Positions 12,401 to 22,159 of a DNA stretch of 64,000 nucleotides are shown piece by piece. Position numbers and translations under genes: made by a program. The notes below the pieces were generated by a model. It had not been told where the DNA came from and did no database searches. It saw only the letters and a list, made by a program, of their open reading frames with translations. How positions within the stretch are numbered: position 1 is the stretch's first letter; each line of letters opens with the position of its first letter. This stretch comes from Viridothelium virens. Lineage: Eukaryota; Ascomycota; Dothideomycetes; Trypetheliales; Trypetheliaceae. Location of the stretch: contig ML991824.1 of NCBI GenBank assembly GCA_010094025.1, forward strand, positions 154,961-218,960, in the 5' to 3' direction.

Positions 12401-13219
12401 ATAGATCGACCCACCGGCGGTTCTGCACATAGCGAGTCAAATCCCGGTCCGGTAACCTTCGAAGCCGACTCCCAACCTCGACTTGTCGGTCTGAGCCAGC
12501 CTTTCTTCGCTTCACCCCAACCCCTCGAATCTCCTGGATCTCAACAAGCGGCAGTTGATAGAGTCACGGCCGAGGCGAGCAAAAGAGGTGACAAAGTCAA
12601 GGTCCTGGTTGCCGAGGACAACAAGGTCAACCAGGAAGTTGTGTAAGTTTCCCTCTGCGTTCAGATAACACATAAAGCCTTCCTCACTAATCCCCTCGAT
12701 AGACTGCGCATGCTCAAACTCGAAGATATCTACGACGTCACCGTCGCCGCCGACGGTCAGGAAGCCCTCGATTACGTCAAGGCCTCTATGGAAGCCTCGC
12801 GCCCTTACAACCTCATCTTCATGGACGTCCAAATGCCCAACCTCGACGGGCTCGAGTCCACCCGGCTCATCCGCCAAATCGGCTACTCCGCCCCGATTGT
12901 CGCCCTCACCGCCTTCTCCGAAGAATCCAACGTCAAGGAATGCATGGCGTCCGGCATGGATCACTTCCTGGCCAAGCCCATCCGAAGACCCGCGCTGAAG
13001 AAGGTGCTGAAGGCGTACTGTCCCCCCATTGAGGAGGTCGAGGAGACGGACAGCGCGAACCCGGAGGGCAAGAAGGGGATGCAGGCGACAGCCTCGGAGG
13101 TGGTGCCGACGCCTCATCCGATTGTGACGGATGGGGCACCGTCATCGATTATTGTCCCGACGACGGAGAAGCCGGAAGAGACGCCACCGCTGTCACCAGC
13201 AGTCTCGCCATTATCGTGA
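9451..13219 (+). CDS. SLN1: Sln1-type (class VI) hybrid histidine kinase, about 1175 aa
   Basis: Five exons: 9451-9546, 9610-9641, 9702-10766, 10825-12642 and 12703-13219. All junctions keep frame. The layout is that of fungal Sln1/TcsB: a first transmembrane helix (residues ~10-32, starting [15 protein letters not shown]), a large extracellular sensor region (~35-375), a second transmembrane helix at ~385-410 spanning the exon 3/4 junction, then a HAMP-like and coiled-coil linker ([18 protein letters not shown]). The HisKA motif [15 protein letters not shown] places the phospho-accepting His at 570. The HATPase domain shows N-box, DTGPGI and GTGLGL motifs. The receiver domain starts [10 protein letters not shown] with the phospho-acceptor Asp at about 1045 ([11 protein letters not shown]). 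In fungi this kinase signals through Ypd1 and Ssk1 to the Hog1 MAP kinase under osmotic stress. Start is the first in-frame ATG; the second, at 9460, is equally good. A strong donor (GTGAGTATG) sits over the stop codon, so a short extra 3' exon is possible. Confidence 0.9.
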
Positions 13220-13784
13220 GTATGGGTTTACTTGGCTTTCGACCTTCAGCGGTACGCGTTTTTGTCGTTTCTGTCTTAGGTCATCTTTCTATGGTATGGT
13301 AATTATTGCAAGATTCGCTGGGGTATCACTTGGATAGCCAGATGCATCGGAGGGACCACCGCATCTCACGAGGAACTCCAAAAGGGACATGCGGCGTTTT
13401 GGCTTCCTTTGCGTTCACATGGCAATATCTTTGGTAAAGCATCGACAGCGAGCGAGTGAGCGACGCATTTGCAATGGACCAGCAGGCCAGTCTCGCTGCT
13501 TCTTCCACGTTGAGCGCGTTTCGTATCTATTTCACAAAATATGGGACTCGGAGTTTGGGACTGCACTACATAATGAAGCAGGGCGTTGGAGGTGCAGGCT
13601 CATACCTTTATTCTCTGCAGGAGAAAGAGCGAGGCTATCCATGAGGTCGAAGTAACCAAATGGGTATAGTATATTCTGGGAGGGCTGGGAACTTCATATG
13701 TAATGATACTGCAGTAGAACGCTGTAAGTAGTATTAAGTTGGGCTTTCAAGCTGCACACTGTACATGATCTAGCTCAGATTCTG
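13220..13784. other. Convergent intergenic between SLN1 and TRM1
   Basis: Both flanking genes end here. A donor/acceptor pair at about 13218 and 13280 could add a short tail to SLN1. Otherwise nothing is recognised. Confidence 0.45.
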
Positions 13785-16106
13785 CTATTCGTATACCTCA
13801 GCCGCATCACTCGCCTTCTTACTTCCGCCCGCCTTAGCACGCGACATCGGACCCCAGTTCGGCCTCGGATTTGTCTGATACCGCTTGAGTCTCTTCCCAC
13901 CAAACTCTTCCTCCCTACCCAACTCCTCATCAAACACAATCTTCTGCACCTTCTTCGTCTCTTCTCCATCCTTCGCCTTCGGCAACACCACGCCTCCCTC
14001 CGCCTCCTCTTCCTGCCCGTCCGCTTCTCCCTCTTCACCATCACCTCTCTCCCCCGTCTCCTTGCCCTTCTCCTTCTCCTTCTTCTCCCCCGCCTCCTTG
14101 CACTCCTCCTTGCGCTCCTCCTTCTCCTTCTCCTTCTCCTTCCCATTCTCACCCTCCTCGCCCCCCTCATCAACAAACCAGCCCCCCCCCTCACCCAACT
14201 CCCTCCCCCGTTTCAGAATCCCACACCCCGCCGTCCCCTCCCGCACCGCCCTCCGCCGCACCCGCGCCTCCTGCGCCACCCACGCCCGCATCACGCGCCA
14301 CACCGTGTCCCAGCTGGCGTCTGTCCGCAGCGAGCCAGGCTTCGTGTGCGAGCGCCAGCAGCGGTGGCCGAGTCCGCGGAGAGCGCCGCGGAGATGCGCG
14401 AGCGAGGGCGCGGCGCAGTGGAGGACTTTGGCGAGGGCGGAGGGGAAGAGCGGGAAGGGGTGGGGGTCGAGTGTTGAGGGGTGGAGGGGGGGGATGAGTG
14501 GTGATGAGGTGGTGGTTGTGGTGGGTGGTGTAGGATTGGAGGAGGAGGTGGGGGCTGATGAGGAAGAAGGAGCAGGAGGTGGAGGAGGTGCGGTGGCGGG
14601 TTTGTTGGATGGATGGGCGTGGCTGGGTTTGTTGGGGGAAGAGGGGTTGGTTGTGGTGAGGTCGTGGAGGGAGTCGCATTCTTCGAGAGCGGTGATGAGC
14701 ATGCCTTCGAGGCGATCCGTAGTTTGGTAGATGGACTTATCGAGGGAAGGGAGGTAGTCCAGGATGCGGTGAATAAAGGCGTGGTTGTGGAGGGGGCCGC
14801 CGAACATAGGGCCAGAGAGGTGAGTTTTGAAGCCGCAATGAGGACAGAGTGGAGGTGATGTTGGAGCTTGGGCAAAGCTGTGCTTCCAGACGATGTTGTT
14901 GGGATTCTTGTTTGAGTAGATGGAGTTGCGGGCGAGATATTGCGTCGACCAGGCGCCGCAGCCAGCGTCGCAATTGTAGACTACCATGGTCCTCCCGGCG
15001 AGAAACTTCACGTCAGCAGGAGACTGCTTGACGCGGACGAAGAGTCGGGCATAGAAGTCGATAGAAAGGGAGAGCAACGGTTCGACGGCTATACCATAGC
15101 GGGATGCTGATGATGATATTGCATGCAATATCAAGCGTAGACCTCCCTCGTGTGAATGAAGACCTTTGATCGGTAAGCCTCCGTACAGGGAGTAGGTCTT
15201 TTCAGGATAGCCACATGAGGCAAAGATTCCAGCATCTGTGCAGGTAACACAGAGCAGTCCTCCACTCTTCAGAGCCTGCACAGCTGCATCCAAGAAAGGT
15301 ACTGCAGTGCCATATGGATCTAGATCAACGACATCGTATTTTGTTCCATCGTCATTTCCAGCCAGGGTATACATGTAGGCTTGCGCATTGGCAGTGGATA
15401 TAGCTATTCGATCTTCAAGCCCATTATGCTTGATATTCTGTTTTATCGAGGCCGTTGCATCCTTTGACATGTCATTTGCTGTAACAACAGTGTCAAAAGG
15501 GAGTTCTTTGGCATAGCGGAGTGCCCGCAGGCCTGTAGCAGAGAGAGCATCTAGAATACTGATTGGATATTGTCGGCGATGGCCACGATTGCTTTCATTC
15601 GATCCATCTTGTGGCTTCTCAGGCTGATCGACCTCCGGTGGATCTTGTTCCTGTGTAACAGCTTTGTCCTCGGAATCCACTTTCTGACGTTTTGTTGGAG
15701 GCTCATCGTTTATCTGTCCCTGACCCTCTGGTCCAGATTTCACAGTATTGAGACTTCTGTGATCTCTCCCATTTTTGGGCCGTTTTTGCCGGTGATTTCT
15801 TCCAGGTGGTTTTGAAGCTACACGTGCAATTCTATCTTCTCCGAACGCTCTTATTGCAAGAACGCTTAGATCTCGATTGAACTGTTGAATAGGATTATAA
15901 AAAACATCTTGAGGTCCTTCGGGGACAAGTATCGATGCAGAACCTTCCTTTATGGTGTTGAGTTTCTTCACTTCTGCGCTCAACTTTTCGGGCGCCATAG
16001 AAACGCTGGACCATGACCGAGGGGAGAATTGCAGAAAGCCTCCAGACCAGATTGACGAGTTATGGCGTAAATCTTTTCCAAGCTGGAGACAACTACGACG
16101 AAGCAT
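13785..16106 (-). CDS. TRM1: tRNA (guanine26-N2)-dimethyltransferase Trm1, 773 aa
   Basis: Single exon. It carries the SAM-binding core (ILDALSATGLRALRYAKE), the NDMSKDA loop, the catalytic VVDLDPYGTAVPFLDAA segment and the C-terminal CDAGCGAW and CPHCG zinc-type cysteines, the hallmark order of Trm1. It modifies G26 of many tRNAs to N2,N2-dimethylguanosine. The first 36 residues (MLRRSCLQLGKDLRHNSS...) are basic, Ser/Arg-rich and free of acids except one Asp, like a mitochondrial presequence. A second ATG at 15998 (Met37, MAPEKLSAEVKKL) would give a nuclear/cytosolic form, as known for yeast TRM1. Two low-complexity insertions are notable: a Pro/Ser/Thr-rich stretch near residues 490-535 and a Glu/Lys-rich tail region near 640-720. 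A long antisense open frame over this repeat-rich part is a composition artefact. Confidence 0.93.
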   Translation of the reverse strand: MLRRSCLQLGKDLRHNSSIWSGGFLQFSPRSWSSVSMAPEKLSAEVKKLNTIKEGSASILVPEGPQDVFYNPIQQFNRDLSVLAIRAFGEDRIARVASKPPGRNHRQKRPKNGRDHRSLNTVKSGPEGQGQINDEPPTKRQKVDSEDKAVTQEQDPPEVDQPEKPQDGSNESNRGHRRQYPISILDALSATGLRALRYAKELPFDTVVTANDMSKDATASIKQNIKHNGLEDRIAISTANAQAYMYTLAGNDDGTKYDVVDLDPYGTAVPFLDAAVQALKSGGLLCVTCTDAGIFASCGYPEKTYSLYGGLPIKGLHSHEGGLRLILHAISSSASRYGIAVEPLLSLSIDFYARLFVRVKQSPADVKFLAGRTMVVYNCDAGCGAWSTQYLARNSIYSNKNPNNIVWKHSFAQAPTSPPLCPHCGFKTHLSGPMFGGPLHNHAFIHRILDYLPSLDKSIYQTTDRLEGMLITALEECDSLHDLTTTNPSSPNKPSHAHPSNKPATAPPPPPAPSSSSAPTSSSNPTPPTTTTTSSPLIPPLHPSTLDPHPFPLFPSALAKVLHCAAPSLAHLRGALRGLGHRCWRSHTKPGSLRTDASWDTVWRVMRAWVAQEARVRRRAVREGTAGCGILKRGRELGEGGGWFVDEGGEEGENGKEKEKEKEERKEECKEAGEKKEKEKGKETGERGDGEEGEADGQEEEAEGGVVLPKAKDGEETKKVQKIVFDEELGREEEFGGKRLKRYQTNPRPNWGPMSRAKAGGSKKASDAAEVYE

Positions 16107-16762
16107 TTATTAATCGTCAAGCGAAGAAAATTTTATTGACATACGCAAGAAGTTCTGTGACCATCAGACTAGCCAAATATGGTATAGACGATTGAATATT
16201 GACCTATCACGGTACTCAATAGCAACAATCACATAGTAAGAAAGAAGCATTGTGTAGGTACCATACTGTGCACGCTGTTAATGGCCTATAATGCTCGCTG
16301 GAACACAATTTTCTAGCTAGTAATGTAGGCCGCTTTTCCAGCATCTATGGCATTCATTATTTTGACACTGTGTTCAAGACATCTTATTGTTCCCATGAAT
16401 CGGCATCGAGTGGTGAGCTCTTGTATTCGTAAACTACGATCTAATAATCCTAGGTATTGGGGATAGAACCAATGTTGCCGCTCCAAAAGAAAAGGACATC
16501 ACTCATAGCGGGTATCAACTCAAATTTTACGTGAACCTGAACCAACCCAAAAAGCCAACTCAAAATACCAACCGTTTCGTGACAAGTTTTTCTGAGATGT
16601 ACTGGAGGCCCGTTGCGTCGACAAGCGCATCTAGAGATCGAGATCTGGTTTAGTCGTTGCAAGGAAAACTGAGTTATCCCGGCCGGTCGAATTACACGAA
16701 TCGGTTACCGTGCTTTCAATGACCAATCTCGGGAGATCTCAGTTAAAGAGGCATTATGCAGT
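16107..16762. other. Intergenic between TRM1 and the glycine-rich secreted protein
   Basis: This 656-bp stretch holds the TRM1 promoter and the 3' flank of the next minus-strand gene. No gene or RNA is supported. Confidence 0.45.
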
Positions 16763-17755
16763 TCATGAGAAAAGCACAGTACAACCCACAATAGTGACGA
16801 GGACAAGGTACCCAGATGTAGAACTCGGCACGATGTGACCCGCAGCACTCGTTCCGCCTGCAGCAGTTGTGCCATTTCTGGATCCATAGTTAGCATCTAC
16901 GCTCTCCTTCTTTTCAACCCAAGTGGTTCCACTTACGGCAAAGTTCCATTGATGTATATCGTCCCGTTATTACTCACCGCCACCAATGAGTGGTTCAATC
17001 CGTTATAGCTCCCATTCCCCAGCAAACTATCAACATATGTGCTATTCGTATTATCATCGCATCCACACACGCTATATTGCTGGCACAGACAATCCACCGG
17101 ATGGGTTTGGTTCACACCGTTCGGGTACGTCGAGTTCGCAGCGGATACATTGTTGAAAGTAATCTGCTGGTTGTAAGGGTACGAGTACACGCCGTAGAGC
17201 CAGGCTCCGCTCAGCGCTGCCACGCCAATCAGTGCAGGGCCCGCAAGTAGAAAGGGTGCGATGCCAAGTGGCGATCGTAAGCCAGCGGAGTAAGGGACTG
17301 ATGCGCCGCCACCATAGAAGGAACCACGGCCGAAAGAGGGTGCGACGCCAGAACCGGAGGCAGATCGACCGCCGGAGTTGGAGGTTGAGGAAGTGGCGCC
17401 TCTGCCTATTCAAGATTGGTGGTTAGATTTGCTGAAATTTTGCCTCTGCAAAGATGGGAAATGAGAGAATGGAGGACATACCTGCGGATCCTGAGGAACC
17501 TGAGGAGCCGGATGAACCAGATGACCCGGACGAACCTGAGGATCCGCTACCACCTGAGCGTCCTCCTCCCCCTCCACCACCGCCGCCGCCGCCACCGCCT
17601 TTTCTCCTCTCAAGGTCATTCAGATGGGCTTCTGATGGTTGACTGAAGGGAAGCGCATTACGCAATGAGAGAGCTTTGATTTCTTCAGGTATGGTAAAGC
17701 CAGCTGCTGTTGATGCGCCCCATATCGAGTAGATGATGACTGTAGAGAGTTTCAT
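16763..17755 (-). CDS. Secreted glycine-rich protein with a conserved Cys-rich fungal domain (DUF7732-like), 285 aa
   Basis: Three exons: 17755-17482, 17405-16937 and 16877-16763, all GT-AG and in phase. The start MKLSTVIIYSIWGASTAAG gives a clear signal peptide. Residues ~49-64 form a Pro/Ser/Arg stretch (SQPSEAHLNDLERRK), followed by a run of 13 glycines and then repeated GSS units. Exon 2 has a hydrophobic patch (LGIAPFLLAGPALIGVAALSG) and the conserved block VDCLCQQYSVCGCDDN with paired cysteines, then several N-glycosylation sites (NGS, NHS, NGT). The C-terminus is a hydrophobic tail (STSGYLVLVTIVGCTVLFS) that resembles a GPI-anchor signal. I recall this layout from a fungal domain of unknown function numbered DUF7732; the number is from memory. 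Likely a cell-surface or wall-linked protein. Function is unknown. Confidence 0.75.
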
Positions 17756-18528
17756 GTTTCGCTTTCCTTGAGATGTCAATGTAAGAGCGCTTGATGGATA
17801 TGATACTGAAGGCACTAGGTGAAATCGTGTCTCTTACGGTAGTTGAGGTGGTGAAACGCGAATTGTGGCCAAAGTTCCAACGTGGAGTATATATAGGTTG
17901 ACAGGTACGGAACTCGCGCCCAGAAGCACAGCCTTGCTCTGGGCATTTGCTAGTAAGAGGTACAACTGATGACTACTGATTTAGTGGAATGAACGGCATT
18001 ACTTACGGAAAGCTCGATACCGTCATCGCCAAGGTGCGCCAAGGTAAATGTGAGCGAGCCGTCAATGACATTTAGAGGGCGAAAGCTAGAGCGGGCCTGA
18101 CGTTAGTGGCGGTGCTTAGCTCAGTATGGCCCTTCATAGCATCACCTTTACCAATGTTGGTGGAATCTGGCGAATGAACTGACTTGCAGATCATTGCAGC
18201 CATTGCGTTTAGCCGAAAGTAGTATCCGCAGCTGGCCGCTGTATGGGCCGCATGATTCGGAGAATTTTCTGGGCTCCTACAGTACCTACACGGTGTACAG
18301 CTCTCCATGCTGACCTCCTTCAGCCTTGTTATGAAAGCCTATTTGGTGCGCCCGAGTCTGTCACAAAAATAACACAAGACTCTGCCTTGGAATTTGATTT
18401 TCGGTAGTTGCGAATGACCAGAGTCTCACAGCCTCATTCCACAGCCCAGGCGGCCGACCACCAGACTTGGACCTTTTGCAATGCAGGATAGAGAACATCA
18501 AAGAACGCCTTGGTGCTCAACCCGAAAA
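17756..18528. other. Intergenic upstream of the glycine-rich gene, downstream of the aldolase gene
   Basis: Apart from the TATA-like element, nothing coding is recognised in this 773-bp stretch. Open frames at 18072-18308 and 18434-18703 look spurious. Confidence 0.45.
17888..17895 (-). promoter_or_regulatory. TATA-box-like element of the glycine-rich secreted protein gene
   Basis: TATATATA on the minus strand, about 130 nt upstream of the ATG at 17755. Spacing fits a core promoter with a short leader. Confidence 0.4.
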
Positions 18529-19658
18529 TCAATTCGCAATTCCATTCAACATCTCCTGACCACCGCCTAATGATTTTTCTATCTTGCCTAACTCTCCCAT
18601 AACCCCTTCCCACTTCTTCCATTCCGCATTCCCATCCGGGAATCCGCCTCGCAACGGCAACCTCGCCCCATCCGCATCGCCAAATCCCAATACCCTCGCA
18701 CACGCCTCCTTGATCCCCACTGTGCCCCAGCGCACAATCAGCTTCTCACACGCTGAGATCAGGTATTGCAGATTCCGCATCTCCGCCAATTTCTCCTTGA
18801 TTCCCGTACCATTGCTCTTCCCCGCCTTCTCACCAAGCGTCTCGTGATATGTCTCGTACAGTTTGACTACAGCACGCGGGTAGATAGCAGCAAGGCCGTC
18901 GATGGCGCCGGCACCACCGATAGTAAGGACAGGGAGGAGCTGTTGTCCTAGACCGGTGAAGACGTGGAAGTGGGAGTGGTCGATTAAGGGGGATGAGGCA
19001 ACTAAGATGTGATCGTCGAGTGCGCCATGAGAGAGCTTGCAGCCGACGATGTTGGGGTGAGAGGAGAGTTTGGCGATAGTGGTGGGTGGGACGGGAACGG
19101 AATTCGAGACGCCGGGATAGTGGTATCTGGGTCAGAGTTCTGGCGTCAGCAAGGGTTGACGTTTCGAGGATATATAAGCTTCATATAGGTTTGATAGGTG
19201 ACCTACATTAAGATAGGGATTGGAGAAGCGTCTGCCACAGCCTTGAACCACGCCTCGACCCCATCTTGGCTTACCGCACTTGCAAAGTATCCAGGCGCAA
19301 GACACAGTCCCCACTGTGCACCCGCAGTCTTCGCATCTTCCAGTTGTGCAATGACTTCTGTGATGTTCTGCGCGGCTGTTCCTGCGATCAAGGGATAGTC
19401 CTTGAAGCCTGCACCATCAAATCCTGCCCGCACTCCCGATATTACGGCGTTACGGTCGGCATTGGTGAGATGTACTGCTTCGCCAGTCGAACCAAGAAGA
19501 ACAAGACCGCGAATACCTGCTCGTGCGAGGTAGAGTGAGTGCGCAACTTGGGTTGGGATGTCGACTGGAGGAGTCGTCGAGTTGTAATCGGCAGCTGTTT
19601 TGCGGGCAAAGAAAGTAGGAACGGGAACAAAGATGCCGCTTGGAGGTGGACTCGCCAT
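18529..19658 (-). CDS. Dihydrodipicolinate synthase-family (class I) 2-keto-3-deoxy sugar acid aldolase, 349 aa
   Basis: Two exons, 19658-19207 and 19126-18529, joined by an 80-nt intron in phase 2. The family signature is clear: GIFVPVPTFF near residue 8, the GSTGEAVHL motif, the active-site Tyr at about 152 in ILIYHYPG, and the Schiff-base Lys at 181 in NIVGCKLSHG, with 29-residue Tyr-Lys spacing close to the 28 of bacterial DapA. Fungal members of this fold act as 2-keto-3-deoxy-sugar acid or 4-hydroxy-2-oxoglutarate aldolases rather than in lysine synthesis, since fungi use the aminoadipate route. The gene is divergent from a lactonase (368 bp away), followed by an L-rhamnose dehydrogenase, so cleavage of L-2-keto-3-deoxyrhamnonate to pyruvate and lactaldehyde is a reasonable inference. 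A galacturonate-pathway aldolase is the alternative. Confidence 0.85.
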
Positions 19659-20026
19659 TGTGAGTTAGAACAAGGAAAATATCTGAAGAAAATATGCGAC
19701 CCTGGAGGCTTTTGATCTCGAAGGGTTGAAAAGTTCCTTGAGGAGTACATGCAAATGTACTATCATGCATGACGCGGTCGTGACATTGCACCGAGAGCTC
19801 GCTGAGAGCTGTTCCGGCGGGCAAGCTTTGTGGCGTGTTTGACCCCACCTCTGCCCCACCTTACTCTCTTTGCTGGCATGTGTATCGCGTCTGTCGAATG
19901 GTCGACCGTGTCCAACCATGATAGGGTGAGATTTGTTGAGAAATACGTGGAAAAGAAGGAAGAGCTTCTTTTCCATTATGACTGAGCACCGGCAACTTCG
20001 AACAATTTGGTTTCCGAAAAGGTAAA
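19659..20026. promoter_or_regulatory. Shared divergent promoter of the aldolase and lactonase genes
   Basis: 368 bp lie between the two start codons. It includes CGG (19775-19777) and CCG (19791-19793) triplets in inverted orientation 13 bp apart, the kind of arrangement bound by Zn2Cys6 activators. The spacing is not diagnostic. No TATA element is obvious. Confidence 0.35.
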
Positions 20027-21190
20027 ATGAGCCCCTATCGCTTGATTGATTCTCACATCCATTTGTGGCCAGCTGCAGAAGCCAATCCGGATCAGCACGC
20101 ATGGATGAAATATGTTTCTCCTCTTGCGAAACAATGTTCTGTTGGAGAATACTTGCATTCGACGGACGAGAACATCCAAAAGCCAATCCAGGATCGCCAA
20201 CTGAAAGGCTTTGTTTATGTGGAGACTGACAGACGGTTAGTAGAGGAAGAAACAGAGAAAGGTCTGGAAGCATGGACATCGAAGACACTGGATGAGCTTC
20301 GCTGGCTAAGAAGGATTGTGGAGGGGACACCGAGGGCAGGGGAAGGACATGACGAAAATAGTTCGCAACTTCTGCTTGGTATCGTAGCTTGGGCGCCGAT
20401 CAATAAAGGACCAGAACAATTCGACCAATATGTCAAACTTGCTAGGGAGGTAGCAGGGCCAGAGACCTTTTTCCGAATCAAAGCCTTTCGATTCCTGTTG
20501 CAGTTCATCAAGGATGAGAAGACCTTTCGAGAGGTTGCACTATCCGAAGATACAATCCAGACATTGAAGAGTTTCAAAAAGAATGGGAACGACTTTGCCT
20601 TCGATGTTGGCGTGGACCAACGGTCAGGTGGAGTATGGCAGCTGGAGCATGCCGTAGAAGTAATAGAGAAAGTTCATGTCGGAGAAGAACGAAACGACAA
20701 AGTTGTCTTTATCTTGAGTTTGTCGACCTTGAAACATTCACAAGATACTCTCGCTTATAGCTTGATAGATCATTTATGCAAACCAGACCTAGAGCGTGGT
20801 TTGCAGACGCCAGAACAGACAGATAATCTCAATCGATGGAAGAGCTGTATCCGGCGCTTTGCAGCTTTTGACAAAGTATACATGAAGCTGTCCGGGGCTT
20901 TTTCTGAGATGCCGGATCAGGATCCAGGGAATCCATTGTCGATAGACGAAATCGTTCGGCAAATGGAGCCGTGGTTAGACACACTGTTTGAGAGCTTTCC
21001 ACCAGAGCGTATCATGTTTGGTAGTAACTGGCCTGTTGACAACGTTAGAGGGCCGGGTGATAGGCTAGCTTGGGTGCGTTGGAAATTAGCAGTAGAGCGG
21101 ATACTCCATCAATACTCTCTCAGTGAGGCAGCAAAAGACAGGGTTTGGTATGGAACGGCAAAGGAAGCTTATAAAATAGATCTGGCGTAA
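20027..21190 (+). CDS. LRA2: Amidohydrolase-2 family lactonase, probable L-rhamnono-1,4-lactonase, 387 aa
   Basis: Single exon from ATG 20027 to TAA at 21190. It begins with the metal-binding signature DSHIHLW (His10, His12) and ends with FGSNWPVD, whose Asp is the conserved catalytic residue of this amidohydrolase branch. Length suits fungal lactonases of the 2-pyrone-dicarboxylate/L-rhamnono-lactonase group. In the non-phosphorylated rhamnose route this enzyme opens L-rhamnono-gamma-lactone to L-rhamnonate. The call is strengthened by the neighbour: the next gene on the opposite strand is a close match to yeast L-rhamnose-1-dehydrogenase, the step just before. Convergent spacing to that gene is only 31 bp. 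The amidohydrolase class is firm. Substrate is inferred from family and context. Confidence 0.82.
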   Translation: MSPYRLIDSHIHLWPAAEANPDQHAWMKYVSPLAKQCSVGEYLHSTDENIQKPIQDRQLKGFVYVETDRRLVEEETEKGLEAWTSKTLDELRWLRRIVEGTPRAGEGHDENSSQLLLGIVAWAPINKGPEQFDQYVKLAREVAGPETFFRIKAFRFLLQFIKDEKTFREVALSEDTIQTLKSFKKNGNDFAFDVGVDQRSGGVWQLEHAVEVIEKVHVGEERNDKVVFILSLSTLKHSQDTLAYSLIDHLCKPDLERGLQTPEQTDNLNRWKSCIRRFAAFDKVYMKLSGAFSEMPDQDPGNPLSIDEIVRQMEPWLDTLFESFPPERIMFGSNWPVDNVRGPGDRLAWVRWKLAVERILHQYSLSEAAKDRVWYGTAKEAYKIDLA

Positions 21191-21221
21191 AAGGGACCTT
21201 TTCACTAAGGCCACTTCAAAA

Positions 21222-22159
21222 TTATTGTAGGTTAACGAAGAGACCTCCGTCAACCAGGAGCTGAGCGCCATTCTAAAGCGGTCAGCATAAACTTAAACCA
21301 GAACGCGAATATACTTACCACATATTTTGACAAATCACATGCCAAAAAGACAGCGGGTCCTGCCAGATCCTAATGTTGTAATGTTTAGCATTCATCTGAG
21401 CTTTAATGCAATTTCTGAATCCTGACAGACCTCTGGAACCCCCGTCCTACCCAACGGTATGCGACCCTCAGTGTACTTTCTCTTCTCTTCATTTGCCAGA
21501 TCTTCTTCGTTCAATTGCGTCTTGATTGTCCCTGGTAGAAGCGCATTACATCTGATGTTGTATTTCCCAAGAGCACAGGCGCAAGATTGCATCAAGCTCA
21601 GGACTCCTGCCTTGGTGGGTGTATAATGAGTCTGACCGCCTCCACCCACGAGTGCTGATATCGAAGAGATCCCAATAATTGAACCACCCTTTCCTTGCTG
21701 GGCCATTTGCCGGGCGGCAGCTTGCGTTGCATAGAAGGCGCCGTTGAGGTTTGTTCGGACGGTGAAGTCAAAGAGATCTTGTTCGAGGCTAGCGAAAGGA
21801 GACTCAGTCAGTTGATGCGACGGCTTTAAGGGGTATTAGACTCACGACAAGAAATCGGCAAACTTGCATACTCCAGCATTACTCACGAAGATGTCCAATT
21901 TCCCAAATCTATCCGCAGCTCGCTTTACAAGCTCAGTCGCTGTCTCATAAACTGAAATGTCGCCAGATACACCCAGCAAGTTTGCATCCTGGGCTGCCTC
22001 TTGCTGCAAGCTCGTGTAACCCTCCTCAGACTTGGGGTCTGGGAAATAGTTCACCACCACACTTGCTCCTTGACGTAGGTATTCGAGGGCAATTGCTCTT
22101 CCAATGCCCGTTACTGCGCCTGTAACGATGGCAACTTTGCCAGTCAGTAGCGCAGCCAT
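21222..22159 (-). CDS. LRA1: L-rhamnose-1-dehydrogenase (SDR family), 257 aa
   Basis: Four exons: 22159-21846, 21788-21431, 21369-21319 and 21272-21222. The spliced protein is a classical SDR: nucleotide-binding TGAVTGIGRAIA near residue 14, NAG motif (SNAGVC), catalytic Ser in GISSISALVGG and Tyr160/Lys164 in HYTPTK, and a C-terminus YVNGAQLLVDGGLFVNLQ. From memory this agrees closely over its whole length, including this C-terminus, with the NAD(P)-dependent L-rhamnose dehydrogenase of Scheffersomyces stipitis (258 residues). Reaction: L-rhamnose to L-rhamnono-lactone. It lies tail to tail with the lactonase that uses its product. The last two exons are only 51 nt each, so simple ORF calling misses the conserved C-terminus. 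Confidence 0.92.

Noticed and set aside
13885-14730. 281-codon plus-strand open frame over TRM1
   Set aside because: It is antisense to the Pro- and Glu/Lys-rich parts of TRM1; its Ser/Pro/Gly/Val composition follows from the repetitive coding strand.
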